From contig JAGXSC010000071.1 of NCBI GenBank assembly GCA_018334075.1, positions 1 through 43,411 of the forward strand: a DNA stretch of 43,411 nt, given 5' to 3'. How positions within the stretch are numbered: the stretch's first letter is position 1; each line of letters opens with the position of its first letter. Below are positions 7,518 to 15,790 of this stretch, one piece after another. The translations under genes and the position numbers were made by a program. This DNA comes from Actinomycetota bacterium. Its GTDB lineage: Bacteria; Actinomycetota; Coriobacteriia; Anaerosomatales; UBA912. Below the pieces are notes generated by a model that saw only the letters and a program-made list of their open reading frames with translations, was not told where the DNA came from and did not search any database.

Positions 7518-8558
7518 TTATGGACGGGATGCTCCAACAAAGTCCCTGCGTGTCAAAGGATCAATGCTGACGACATCTCCGGTGCGCGGAGAGTGAATAT
7601 ACCTTCCCCCGCCAACATAGATTCCGACGTGATGAATCGGATTGCCGAAGAAGACTAAGTCTCCGGGCTGAAGATCATTGCGCGAAACCCGCTCTCCGAC
7701 GCGTATCTGCTGCCTTGAGACGCGTGGCAGGTTGACGCCGACCTGGCGAAAGACAAACTGCGTGAAGCCGCTGCAATCAAATGAGTTCGGGCCTTCCGCC
7801 CCCCATCGATAAGGTGCTCCGAGGTAGCGTTTCGCTATGTTGACAACTTCGCTGCGTGGGGCTCTGGTTGGTGGCGGGAACCTGCGTCCTCCTGGCTCGG
7901 TGGATGACCGCGCCACAGAAGCACGCAAGACGGCCAGTGCGCGGGCCTCCTCTTCACGCTCGAGCGCGGCGATCTCAGCCTCAAGGCCTGTCAGCATTCT
8001 CCTGCGCTCATTTAATTTGGATTCTATAGTCGCCCGGCGCGACTCCATCGTCTGAACTACGGCTTTGGCTTCGGCTTCCTTGGTAACAAGTTCGGCCTCG
8101 TAACGCTGTGCCTTGATTCGTTCTTCCTTGAGCTGGGCGACGTTTCTGGCTTCCTGCCTGTTGATCTCTTTTAGCATCTCCCAGGTTGCAGATAACTCAC
8201 CAAGATCATCGGTGTTCAAAAGCACCTCGACAAAGTTCAGGGGTCCACGGCGATACATCGAATCTGTGCTCTTCGATAATACCGTCTGAAGCTGCTCGAT
8301 TCTGGCATTGGTTTCGGCGAGGGCCTTGCGTGTGCTTTCGATCTTCCGCACAAGGTCACCATGAGCAACCCTGGCCTCATTGTGGTCCTCTGCAGCCAGA
8401 GCAAGTTGCCTGTCAAGCTCATCCAGTTGAGCCTTGACGCGTCTGGCTTCCTCGCGTTTTTCAGATATGTTGGGATTCGCGGCCACTGGAGCCACACTTA
8501 GCAGCAGGACCAGAACAGCGACGGTTGCAACTTTGAAGATCGAAAGAAAAAATTTCAA
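7518..8558 (-). CDS. secreted NlpC/P60 peptidoglycan endopeptidase with N-terminal coiled coil
   Basis: 346 residues from the TTG at 8558, chosen because GGGAGG lies seven bases upstream and the product begins MKFFLSIFKVATVAVLVLLL, a clean signal peptide. A GTG at 8585 in the same frame has no ribosome site. After the signal comes a long coiled coil (about 30-210). The C-terminal NlpC/P60 domain (about 235-345) has FDCSGFTQFVF with the catalytic Cys, and NPIHHVGIYVGGGRYIHSP with the catalytic His. Relatives such as RipA and CwlO cut the D-Glu to diamino-acid bond in the peptide stem and act in cell separation. The coiled coil is typically the regulatory part, bound by FtsX/FtsE or auto-inhibitory. 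Confidence 0.93.
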   Translation of the reverse strand: MKFFLSIFKVATVAVLVLLLSVAPVAANPNISEKREEARRVKAQLDELDRQLALAAEDHNEARVAHGDLVRKIESTRKALAETNARIEQLQTVLSKSTDSMYRRGPLNFVEVLLNTDDLGELSATWEMLKEINRQEARNVAQLKEERIKAQRYEAELVTKEAEAKAVVQTMESRRATIESKLNERRRMLTGLEAEIAALEREEEARALAVLRASVARSSTEPGGRRFPPPTRAPRSEVVNIAKRYLGAPYRWGAEGPNSFDCSGFTQFVFRQVGVNLPRVSRQQIRVGERVSRNDLQPGDLVFFGNPIHHVGIYVGGGRYIHSPRTGDVVSIDPLTRRDFVGASRP

Positions 8559-8610
8559 TGGGATTCCTCCCAGTCGAATATCCACATATTATTCATCGGG
8601 TGTGCCGACG

Positions 8611-8619
8611 ATTATACCA
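8611..8619 (-). promoter_or_regulatory. extended -10 promoter for the NlpC/P60 gene
   Basis: Minus strand TGG-TATAAT, a perfect -10 hexamer (8611-8616) with the TGn extension (8617-8619). No good -35 box is seen, as is common for extended -10 promoters. Transcription would begin near 8604, about 45 bases before the TTG start. The rest of the 150-base gap (8586-8735) shows nothing else clear. A cyclic-di-AMP riboswitch, often found before such genes, would lie upstream of this start and was not recognised. Confidence 0.5.
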
Positions 8620-8735
8620 ACTAGCCACTCGTGCGACCAGTAAAGCATATTTCGGGCCAACCCCTGATGCGGCCGCCTGCGCAAAAGTGGCGTAAATCCA
8701 CTATACCCCGTGCTCCAGGGCCTACTTCGCCCGGG

Positions 8736-9245
8736 TCACTTCGTGTCGATGTCAACGCGATCAAAAGGCGTCAAGGCAGCCTTGCCATGCCAAAGATGTC
8801 GTAGCGCCATAAGCTCCCTGACGGTCTCCGGGCCAAAAATTCCATCAACATTGTGACCGCAACTGCGCTGAAACTCCCTTACGGCCCTATCTGCGTGTGC
8901 ACCAAATATGCCATCGTTTTGTCCTGCAGAAAACCCCAGCACATTCAGCGCTTCCTGAAGCGTCTTGACATCTGATCCGTGGAAGTGTGGCAGTCGAAGA
9001 TAGAGCATCCTGTCACCCAACGTAAAAGTCGAATCCACCAAGGCAGCCCACGTCTTGTGGTCGACCACTCCGTCATCCTGAAGGCTGTGCTCGGCCTGAA
9101 ACGAACGAATGGCCTCCATCGTCTTGCCGAGAAAGACTCCGTCGACGCCCGTTCTGCCCAGGTCGTAGCCGAGCGAAAGCAGGCGTCTTTGTACGTCTTC
9201 GACAGCGGGGCCCCTCGCCCCGGGTAGTATCGGCTTCACGCTCAA
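8736..9245 (-). CDS. protein of two peptidoglycan-binding (PG_binding_1) domains, no signal peptide
   Basis: 169 residues with two copies of the three-helix PG_binding_1 fold, about 8-72 (VEDVQRRLLSLGYD, TMEAIRSFQAEHSLQDDG) and 84-152 (VKTLQEALNVLGFS, AVREFQRSCGHNVDGIFGPE). No signal peptide or membrane segment is visible and no enzyme domain is attached. The TTG start overlaps the diguanylate cyclase stop by four bases; a GTG two codons later is an alternative. It is the last gene of the chemotaxis operon. Cytoplasmic PG_binding proteins exist (for example the actinobacterial regulator CwlM), so a regulatory role is possible, but the function is unknown. Confidence 0.85.
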   Translation of the reverse strand: MSVKPILPGARGPAVEDVQRRLLSLGYDLGRTGVDGVFLGKTMEAIRSFQAEHSLQDDGVVDHKTWAALVDSTFTLGDRMLYLRLPHFHGSDVKTLQEALNVLGFSAGQNDGIFGAHADRAVREFQRSCGHNVDGIFGPETVRELMALRHLWHGKAALTPFDRVDIDTK

Positions 9246-10756
9246 CCTGCCACCCTGACGCGGTTCTTCCCCTCGCGCTTGGCCACATACATCGCCTTGT
9301 CGGCCTCATCAACGAGGGTAGATGCCTTGCTGGCATGAGCCGGATATGCCGCCACGCCCGCCGAAACGCTCTGGTGTACCGGCGGAATCCCCTCTCCGAC
9401 GACGAACTGCGTCTCCTCTACTTCTTTCCTGATCCTCTCGGCCACTGCCAAAGCGCCTTCAGCGTCAGTTTCGGGCAGCAGAACTACGAACTCCTCACCA
9501 CCGTATCGAGCCGCTATGTCCATCTCCCGCAAGTTGTTGCGAATCGCGGCACTCACCGTTTGAAGAACCCTGTCTCCCCTAGGATGCCCATACGTATCGT
9601 TGAATGATTTGAAGTTGTCGATATCCAGCATTATCAGAGCCAGTGTGTGGCCGAAGCGCTCAGCGCGGCCGAACTCCTCCTCAAGACGCTGGTGGAAGTG
9701 GCCGTGGTTATAAAGCTCTGTCAGCCGGTCGGTGACGGACAGGCGCTCCAGCTCATCATGGAGTAGGGCGTTGTGAACCGAGATCGAAGATTGGCTGCCT
9801 ATCACGCGTAGCCTTTCTGCCTCAGTAGCGCTCATCTCCCTGTGGAAAGCAGACCCGATCACCAGCACACCTAGCACCTGGTCCCCGACTCCTAGGGAAA
9901 CCGCCGCCTGCGACCTTACACTTCCGGGCTCCACCAGCCAGCCTGCCGACTCTGAATTGTAGGGCACATCGGATTCGTAGACGCTTCCCTCTCGAAATGC
10001 CTTGCCCAGTATCGTTTCTCTTGTCGAGATCACAGGCCTGAAGTGATCCTCGGATCTTCCCTGAGAAGCGGCGAGTCTTAGCGTCCAGTCATCTTTCGAT
10101 AGCAAGTACACACACGATATCTCGGCACCGAGAATTCCATTGGCGCCATCTACAATCAGGGAACAGACGTCGTCGATGCCGCTAAACAGTGTCAGCGCTT
10201 TAAAGAACTCATGCGTGAAGAATATCTCGGCGAGCCGCCATTCGAGCTCCTCGTTGGCTCGCTCAAGCTTTTCCTGGTTTATCTGCAAGTTGCGTTCGTG
10301 GCTCCTGATCTTGTCGTAGGCGATCTGCAACTCCACGAACAGCTTCTCTTGCTCCTCTCCGCGCTTCTTTGCCACCAGAAGATCCCATATCAGGTTGGTT
10401 CCTGTGGCTCCGATCAGCTCGGTGCCCGAGGGTCGCTGAGAGCGCAAGGCGTTGTATATCTCGGGATCGCCGGAGATGTCGATGATCAAACCTAGAGACG
10501 GCAACTGATATATCTCAGTGAAGTCTCGTGTCGTGTAAACCCCAATATCTTCGGCAAGGCGTATGGCGGGCGCAACGGAATTGCCGCAGCTTACCGCCAG
10601 AACATCGATATTATCCACCTCACTGAGCAGTCGCAAAATCGAGGCAGCACGAAGATTGCCGCCGACAATAGCGACCCCGAGCCTTTCTGCGCCGGTGTCG
10701 CTTGCCGAGGCAAACGATGAAGGCAGGTTGCCCTCTATGCGTGTGTCATGAATCAT
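9242..10756 (-). CDS. diguanylate cyclase with N-terminal Rossmann-like and GAF domains
   Basis: 504 residues. N-terminal region (about 27-130) looks like a nucleotide-binding Rossmann fold: LGVAIVGGNLRAASILRLL, later LGLIIDISGDPEIYNAL. A coiled coil (about 130-175) and a GAF-like sensor (about 180-330) follow. The GGDEF domain (about 340-502) has ARYGGEEFVVLLPE, with the product-inhibition I-site REMD five residues before it. It should make cyclic di-GMP from two GTP and be feedback-inhibited. No membrane segment, so it is cytoplasmic. The ATG overlaps the cheD stop by four bases, tying cyclic di-GMP synthesis to the chemotaxis operon. The ligand of the Rossmann-like part is unknown; a dinucleotide such as NAD(H) would fit. 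Confidence 0.9.
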   Translation of the reverse strand: MIHDTRIEGNLPSSFASASDTGAERLGVAIVGGNLRAASILRLLSEVDNIDVLAVSCGNSVAPAIRLAEDIGVYTTRDFTEIYQLPSLGLIIDISGDPEIYNALRSQRPSGTELIGATGTNLIWDLLVAKKRGEEQEKLFVELQIAYDKIRSHERNLQINQEKLERANEELEWRLAEIFFTHEFFKALTLFSGIDDVCSLIVDGANGILGAEISCVYLLSKDDWTLRLAASQGRSEDHFRPVISTRETILGKAFREGSVYESDVPYNSESAGWLVEPGSVRSQAAVSLGVGDQVLGVLVIGSAFHREMSATEAERLRVIGSQSSISVHNALLHDELERLSVTDRLTELYNHGHFHQRLEEEFGRAERFGHTLALIMLDIDNFKSFNDTYGHPRGDRVLQTVSAAIRNNLREMDIAARYGGEEFVVLLPETDAEGALAVAERIRKEVEETQFVVGEGIPPVHQSVSAGVAAYPAHASKASTLVDEADKAMYVAKREGKNRVRVAG

Positions 10757-11271
10757 AGCCTCTTCACACCATAAAGATAACTTCGCACTAACAGTACTCC
10801 GGTGTCCAGATGTAACTCTACAGTTCGAGCGTGACGCTCGCCTATATCTTCGGCAAGTAGGGGTATTTTCAACAGTGCCAGCTGTTTTTTTACTTCTTCA
10901 ACGTTGCGCTCACCGACACTGGCCAAAATACCATCGGCCTGAAACATCGCTGCGCCACCGGCAATTTTGGCTACCAAGCGCCGGCGAGGGGATCCGGCGT
11001 TCCTGAGGTCCTCCGCCATCTTACCGATAGCATAGATTGCATACCTTGCAGAGTTGCCTGGCAGTGCTACTCGTGGCGGAGCTGGTAGCATCACATGGGC
11101 CATCGCTCCATGCTTGAGTGTAGGGTCCCAAAGTGTCACAGCCACACAGGATCCCAGCGCAGGAGTCATCAGGTAATCAGGATGACGTGCATACGCCAGC
11201 TCGCCAAGGCCAACCTCGACTCTGACTGGAGCCTCAGCAGCATCGAGAGATCCATCGGGAAGCATCGACAT
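10753..11271 (-). CDS. cheD: CheD chemoreceptor glutamine deamidase
   Basis: 172 residues from the ATG at 11271, seven bases after GGGAG; a GTG one codon upstream overlaps the cheC stop and is an alternative. It carries the CheD active site: Cys in TPALGSCVAVTLWD, His in HGAMAHVMLP, and the AKIAGGAAMF segment. CheD deamidates specific receptor glutamines and in Bacillus and Thermotoga binds CheC. It follows cheC directly and is translationally coupled to it. Confidence 0.95.
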   Translation of the reverse strand: MSMLPDGSLDAAEAPVRVEVGLGELAYARHPDYLMTPALGSCVAVTLWDPTLKHGAMAHVMLPAPPRVALPGNSARYAIYAIGKMAEDLRNAGSPRRRLVAKIAGGAAMFQADGILASVGERNVEEVKKQLALLKIPLLAEDIGERHARTVELHLDTGVLLVRSYLYGVKRL

Positions 11272-11882
11272 CACTTTACTCCCAGTCGCCCAAGAATCAC
11301 CTCAAGCCCCGCGGAGTCCGGAAGGAAGAAGGGTGCGCCATCGACCGAAGTCCCCTCGTCGCTGAATCTGGTGCGCACCAGAATTGCCTGGTCGGAGCTC
11401 AGACTCGCCTCGAGGGCCGCAACCTGCAAGATGGCACCAGCCATGTCCAGGGCAAACATCGGGCTGGACGGAAGTATATCCATGTCCGTAAGACGGGCAA
11501 TCGAGGCAATGTAAGCGGCAATCAGTACTGATGCGGTGTGGGTTACCTGCCTTTCTTCCTCGTGCCCAAAGGTCCTGGCGGTGCCTATGGTGCGACCACG
11601 CATCAGATCGACCAGCGCCAGTGAAGACTCCCTGTCAACCATAAACAATATGTTGCCCGAGATGTCCCCAAGAATTCTCGCGTAAACGGCGCCGACCAGC
11701 CTTTCCGGTCCACCAAACACTTGAGGAACCTCAGTACACGGAACGATTTCAAGGGACGGAACGGAGATGTCGATCTGCTTGCCTGTCAACTGTGATAACG
11801 CTGTTGCGGCATGTCCTGCCCCTATGCTTCCGATCTCTCGAATAGCGTCGAGTTGCAGCTCCGTCAGCTTTGAAATCTCCAT
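11271..11882 (-). CDS. cheC: CheC-family protein with altered phosphatase residues
   Basis: 203 residues with the two-fold repeated CheC fold: AIREIGSIGAGHAATALSQL near the start and ASVLIAAYIASIARL with DILPSSP in the second half. CheC dephosphorylates CheY-P using two E-x2-N sites and also binds CheD. Here the first site is E16-I-G-S19 and the second is H115-T-A-S118. Both Asn, and the second Glu, are replaced. Phosphatase activity may be lost or weak while CheD binding is kept (inference). The ATG overlaps the cheA TAA by one base. No CheZ, CheX or FliY is in the window, so signal termination may be elsewhere. Confidence 0.93.
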   Translation of the reverse strand: MEISKLTELQLDAIREIGSIGAGHAATALSQLTGKQIDISVPSLEIVPCTEVPQVFGGPERLVGAVYARILGDISGNILFMVDRESSLALVDLMRGRTIGTARTFGHEEERQVTHTASVLIAAYIASIARLTDMDILPSSPMFALDMAGAILQVAALEASLSSDQAILVRTRFSDEGTSVDGAPFFLPDSAGLEVILGRLGVK

Positions 11883-13816
11883 TAGTGGCCCTCTCCATGC
11901 AAGAACATCGTCCTTGGGTCCAATATCAATGCAACACTTCCATCCCCAAGCACCGTAGCCCCACTGACACCCCTCACACTCCGAAACACCTGCGCTAGTG
12001 GCTTCACAACGGCCTCGATCCGCCCCCCAAGCCCTCCAACCACAAGTCCACGCTTTATCCCATCGGCATAGTGAACAAGCACCACGTGCTCCCCTGCTTC
12101 CACCTTGCCCCCGCGTGAAGAAAGTCCGAGCAATTCATCGAGACGCGACACCGGAATTACAGACCCGTCCCTACCGATCAGCACCGGCGCACCATCGATC
12201 GTGTCCAGCCGCACTCCGTCGGGTCTCATGACTTCATCTACATGACTGATCGGCAACGCAAACACCTGATTGTGAGCTATCACTAGAAGCGCCTGTATAA
12301 TCGCGAGTGTCAGGGGAAGCGAGAGCTCGACGGTTGTGCCCACTCCCAATGCAGATCTAACCGACATCGAGCCGCCAAGATACTCGATCTTGCCCTTTAC
12401 GGCATCCATGCCAACTCCCCTACCCGACACTTTTGTGGCCTTCTTGGCGGTTGAAAACCCGGGCACGCATGTCAGCAGCAAGATGTTTTCATCGGTGTAC
12501 TCATCGTATTCCTCATGGTTGACCAGCCCCAGGTCACATGCCTTCTTCCACACTCGCCCTGCGTCAATTCCGCCACCATCATCACTTACGCATATCTTGA
12601 CAGTATCCCTTTCGCGCTTGGCCACAAGGGATATAGAGCCTTTTGCGGGTTTGGAGGCGGTCCTACGCTCCTCGGGCGACTCGATCCCATGATCGATGCT
12701 GTTGCGCAAAAGGTGGACGATTGGGTCTCCGATCTCATCAAGCACGGTACGATCAAGTTCGATATCGAGCCCCTCCATACGAAATGCTACCTCTTTACCC
12801 AGATCCCGCGCCAAATCACGAACCATCCTTGGAAACCGGTTGAATATGTTGTCGACAGGCACCATACGAGTGTCCAGCACTTCATATTGCAGCTCAGATG
12901 AGATTCGCTGGAGCTCCTCGGTGGCCTCAGCGAGCTCTTTGCTCCCTAGCGATTTTGCAATGGCCTCAAGGCGAGAGCGAAAGATAATCAACTCCCCGAC
13001 GAGATCGACCATCGAGTCAAGATGACCGATTGAGATTCGCACGGTCTGAGTCTCCGAGAGCTTCGGTATCTCGGTGCGACGGCCCAAGGCTTTCGGGCTC
13101 CCGGGGTCTGCTTGCCCTTCAGTTTCCTCGGTAGGCGCGACAGCATGCGCCGTAACCTGGGCCTTTTCCACCTCCGTGACCTCTTCGATCACCCTGATGA
13201 TTTCGGCGGAGGGGCTGCTCGTTTCCAGGATAACGGTAAAATCCTGGTCGAAACGCTCGTCTTCGAGATCTCGAACCGAGGGTACGGTATCGACTATCGT
13301 CCCCATGTAAGAAAGCCGCTTCATAACCATGTAAGAGCGCACGGCCTTCAGTACGCACTCCTTGTCGAGCGTAACAACTACGGAGTAGAGGTGTACGTCC
13401 TCCCCGGAAGTGTTCGAATCCTCGACTTGAATCTCGCGCGTCGCCATCTCAGTTATCCGCTGCATGATCTCCTGGGCAGCGCTATAATCCGTACCACCCT
13501 GCGATTCCTCGTCGATCAGTCCTCTGACGACATCAACGGCCTCCAGCATCAGGTCGACAAGCTCTGAGTCAACTGGCCGAGTCCGCTTTCGAACGCCATC
13601 CATGAGCCCTTCCATCCTGTGGGTGAGCTCAGCGGTCATCTCGTAACCCATAGCGGCCGACATCCCCTTCAGGCTGTGGGCTCCTCGGAAGATTACCTCC
13701 ACCGGCTCAATATCCTTGGGAGACTCCTCAAGCGTGAGCAATCCGCCTGTGATCGCTTGAAGATAGTCGGCGCTCTCAGATAGGAAAAGATCGCGATATG
13801 CATCCATGTCACTCAC
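11882..13816 (-). CDS. cheA: CheA chemotaxis sensor histidine kinase
   Basis: 644 residues with the standard five-domain order. P1 (about 1-105) has the phosphorylated His47 in RGAHSLKGMSAAMG. The P2-like CheY/CheB docking domain (about 140-230) has the typical VVVTLDKECVLKAVRSYMV. P3 dimerisation helices follow (about 260-320). The P4 ATP-binding domain has LLRNSIDHGIESPEER (N box) and VSDDGGGID plus GRGVGMDAVK (G boxes). The P5 CheW-like regulatory domain is C-terminal (about 510-640). It phosphorylates CheY and CheB in response to receptors. GTG start, overlapping the cheB stop by four bases. Confidence 0.97.
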   Translation of the reverse strand: MSDMDAYRDLFLSESADYLQAITGGLLTLEESPKDIEPVEVIFRGAHSLKGMSAAMGYEMTAELTHRMEGLMDGVRKRTRPVDSELVDLMLEAVDVVRGLIDEESQGGTDYSAAQEIMQRITEMATREIQVEDSNTSGEDVHLYSVVVTLDKECVLKAVRSYMVMKRLSYMGTIVDTVPSVRDLEDERFDQDFTVILETSSPSAEIIRVIEEVTEVEKAQVTAHAVAPTEETEGQADPGSPKALGRRTEIPKLSETQTVRISIGHLDSMVDLVGELIIFRSRLEAIAKSLGSKELAEATEELQRISSELQYEVLDTRMVPVDNIFNRFPRMVRDLARDLGKEVAFRMEGLDIELDRTVLDEIGDPIVHLLRNSIDHGIESPEERRTASKPAKGSISLVAKRERDTVKICVSDDGGGIDAGRVWKKACDLGLVNHEEYDEYTDENILLLTCVPGFSTAKKATKVSGRGVGMDAVKGKIEYLGGSMSVRSALGVGTTVELSLPLTLAIIQALLVIAHNQVFALPISHVDEVMRPDGVRLDTIDGAPVLIGRDGSVIPVSRLDELLGLSSRGGKVEAGEHVVLVHYADGIKRGLVVGGLGGRIEAVVKPLAQVFRSVRGVSGATVLGDGSVALILDPRTMFLHGEGH

Positions 13817-14916
13817 GATGCACCTCTTGCCTTGATTGATTTTCGGATTTCAACAGCAACCTGCTCCAGCGGGACCACATACCTGGCCGCGCCCGAACGC
13901 ACAGCGGCGCCTGGCATGCCCCAAACCACGGAGGTCTCCTCATCTTGCACGATAGTCGTACCGCCCGCGTCTCTTACCTCCAGCATTCCTTGAGCACCGT
14001 CGTGTCCCATGCCTGTCAATACCACCCCGATCGAGCGTTCTTTGAACTCACGCGCCACACTTGCGAAGAGAGGATCGGCCGCAGGCTTCACTCCATGCTG
14101 CGAAGGGCCGTCATTTAGCTGGATCCGAACTCCGTCGCCCGACTTCTCCACGCTCATGTGCGCGCCATAAGGCGCTATGTACGCTCGGCCCGCAAGGACA
14201 GGCATTCCGTCCACGGCTTCGGAAACCGGAATGCCGCTAACATTGGAAAGGCGTCGGGCTAGCGAAGCAGAAAATCCCACCGGCAGATGCTGAACCATCA
14301 AATAAGCAGCAGGAATCGAAGGTGCCAGACCCGATAGCACCTTTTCGAGAGCGTTCGGCCCTCCCGTCGAAGCGGCAATCGCAACCAGCGCGGAGAGTTG
14401 GGGCGGGCCTGATACCCTTTCTTCACCATTCCTCCTCGGTAGAGAGCCCGCCTTGGCCCATTGGGAATCCTTGCCCTCAGGGCGGGATACTGTTGCCGCG
14501 ACCTTTGCTGGATCTATCCGATAGGCGACACGAATCTTCTTCAATAGGTACTCTGACAGCTCATTCATCGTACTGGCGATACCTTTTTTGGGCTTACAGA
14601 CGAAATCTACAGCCCCTGATGACAGCGCCTGGTATGTTGAGTCTGAATCGCTAAGTGAGCTAAGCATTATAACCCGCGCATCACATTGTCTCGTCAAGAC
14701 GGGCAGGGCCTCCAGGCCGCTTAACTCAGGCATCTCAATGTCCAGCGTAATTACATCGGGCTGTCTCTCCATCGCAAGTTCGATCGCCTCTACGCCTGTT
14801 TTCGCGGTACCGACGATTTCAATGCGCGGATCTATCGACAGCGCCCGCGTGAGAATCTGCCGCGTCAACGCAGAATCATCTACAACCAGGACCTTGATTT
14901 TGACCGGTTCTCGCAT
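13813..14916 (-). CDS. cheB: CheB receptor methylesterase
   Basis: 367 residues. The N-terminal receiver domain has VLVVDDSALTR and phospho-acceptor Asp59 in VITLDIEMPELSG. The C-terminal methylesterase domain has ASTGGPNAL with the catalytic Ser, VQHLPVGFSASLARRL with the catalytic His, and LTGMGHDGAQGM with the catalytic Asp. It removes methyl groups added by CheR and deamidates receptor Gln when phosphorylated by CheA. It lies four bases after cheY and overlaps cheA. Confidence 0.97.
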   Translation of the reverse strand: MREPVKIKVLVVDDSALTRQILTRALSIDPRIEIVGTAKTGVEAIELAMERQPDVITLDIEMPELSGLEALPVLTRQCDARVIMLSSLSDSDSTYQALSSGAVDFVCKPKKGIASTMNELSEYLLKKIRVAYRIDPAKVAATVSRPEGKDSQWAKAGSLPRRNGEERVSGPPQLSALVAIAASTGGPNALEKVLSGLAPSIPAAYLMVQHLPVGFSASLARRLSNVSGIPVSEAVDGMPVLAGRAYIAPYGAHMSVEKSGDGVRIQLNDGPSQHGVKPAADPLFASVAREFKERSIGVVLTGMGHDGAQGMLEVRDAGGTTIVQDEETSVVWGMPGAAVRSGAARYVVPLEQVAVEIRKSIKARGAS

Positions 14917-14920
14917 CCAA

Positions 14921-15292
14921 TCACGGTATCCGTAGCGCCAGGCACTTGTTGACGGTCTCCAATACCTTCGCCGGCTGAAAAGGTTTTACCAAAAAATCCA
15001 TCGCGCCGGACTCGAGTGCCTCCACAATCATTTTCTGCTGACCCATCGCGCTAACCATCAGTATGCGTGCGCGCGAATCACTCTCTCGAATAGCCCTCAG
15101 AGCTTCCAGTCCACTCATCTCCGGCATCGTGATGTCCATGGTAACCAGGTCGGGCCTGACTTCCCCGTACTTTTCCACCGCGTCGCGACCGTTAACCGCC
15201 TCATGGATAACAAATCCCTCCCCCGACAGAATGTCGCGGATCATCATTCTCATGAAAGCAGCGTCGTCAACTACGAGAACGGTCTTGGACAT
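14921..15292 (-). CDS. cheY: CheY response regulator
   Basis: 123 residues from the ATG at 15292, which has GGAAGGTG six bases upstream. An in-frame ORF reaching 15340 would add 16 residues unlike CheY. It is a single receiver domain: VLVVDDAAFMR (acid pocket), phospho-acceptor Asp53 in VTMDITMPEMSG, VSAMGQ with the switch residue, and DFLVKPFQP with the conserved Lys. There is no output domain. The target is normally the flagellar switch or, in twitching cells, a pilus motor. The start overlaps the cheW end by 26 bases. Confidence 0.96.
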   Translation of the reverse strand: MSKTVLVVDDAAFMRMMIRDILSGEGFVIHEAVNGRDAVEKYGEVRPDLVTMDITMPEMSGLEALRAIRESDSRARILMVSAMGQQKMIVEALESGAMDFLVKPFQPAKVLETVNKCLALRIP

Positions 15293-15782
15293 CGAATTCA
15301 CCTTCCAACGCAACGGTCTCGCCCAAATGCACGTATTCAACTCTCGGTACAGCGCGATCCAGGTTCATCAATATAACTAACGCTCCATCTCGATTCGCCA
15401 CTCCATCGAACACTTCCAGGCCCTCGGCGCCCAATACTGCCGCCGGAGCCGCCTGGATCTGATCCCCGCGAATCTCGGTGACCTCATTGGCGGAATCTAC
15501 CGCAAGCCCCATCAATCCCGCGTCGCCTTCAACTACAATGATCCTCGAGCCCGAGCCAGGCCTGAACCTCTCACGGCCCAACCGGCGGGCGACGTCGACT
15601 ATCGGGATCACCTTGCCACGCAAATTCAACACTCCCATAATTGACTCATCGCTTTTAGGTACCGGCGTCGGCTGATCGAAATGGACGATGCTTTGCACCT
15701 TGCCGATCTCTAGGCCGTACTCCTCGGCGCCAAGCCGAAATATTACGTATGTCCCATCGGTATGTTCTGTCGCGCTCGACAT
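15267..15782 (-). CDS. cheW: CheW coupling protein
   Basis: 171 residues from the ATG at 15782; a GTG at 15791 adds three residues and overlaps the MCP stop. It is a single CheW domain: YVIFRLGAEEYGLEIGKVQSI, NLRGKVIPIVDVARRLG with the receptor-contact segment, and GLAVDSANEVTEI. It joins receptors to CheA. It lies between an MCP gene and cheY. Confidence 0.95.
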   Translation of the reverse strand: MSSATEHTDGTYVIFRLGAEEYGLEIGKVQSIVHFDQPTPVPKSDESIMGVLNLRGKVIPIVDVARRLGRERFRPGSGSRIIVVEGDAGLMGLAVDSANEVTEIRGDQIQAAPAAVLGAEGLEVFDGVANRDGALVILMNLDRAVPRVEYVHLGETVALEGEFDVQDRSRS

Positions 15783-15790
15783 ATATATCA

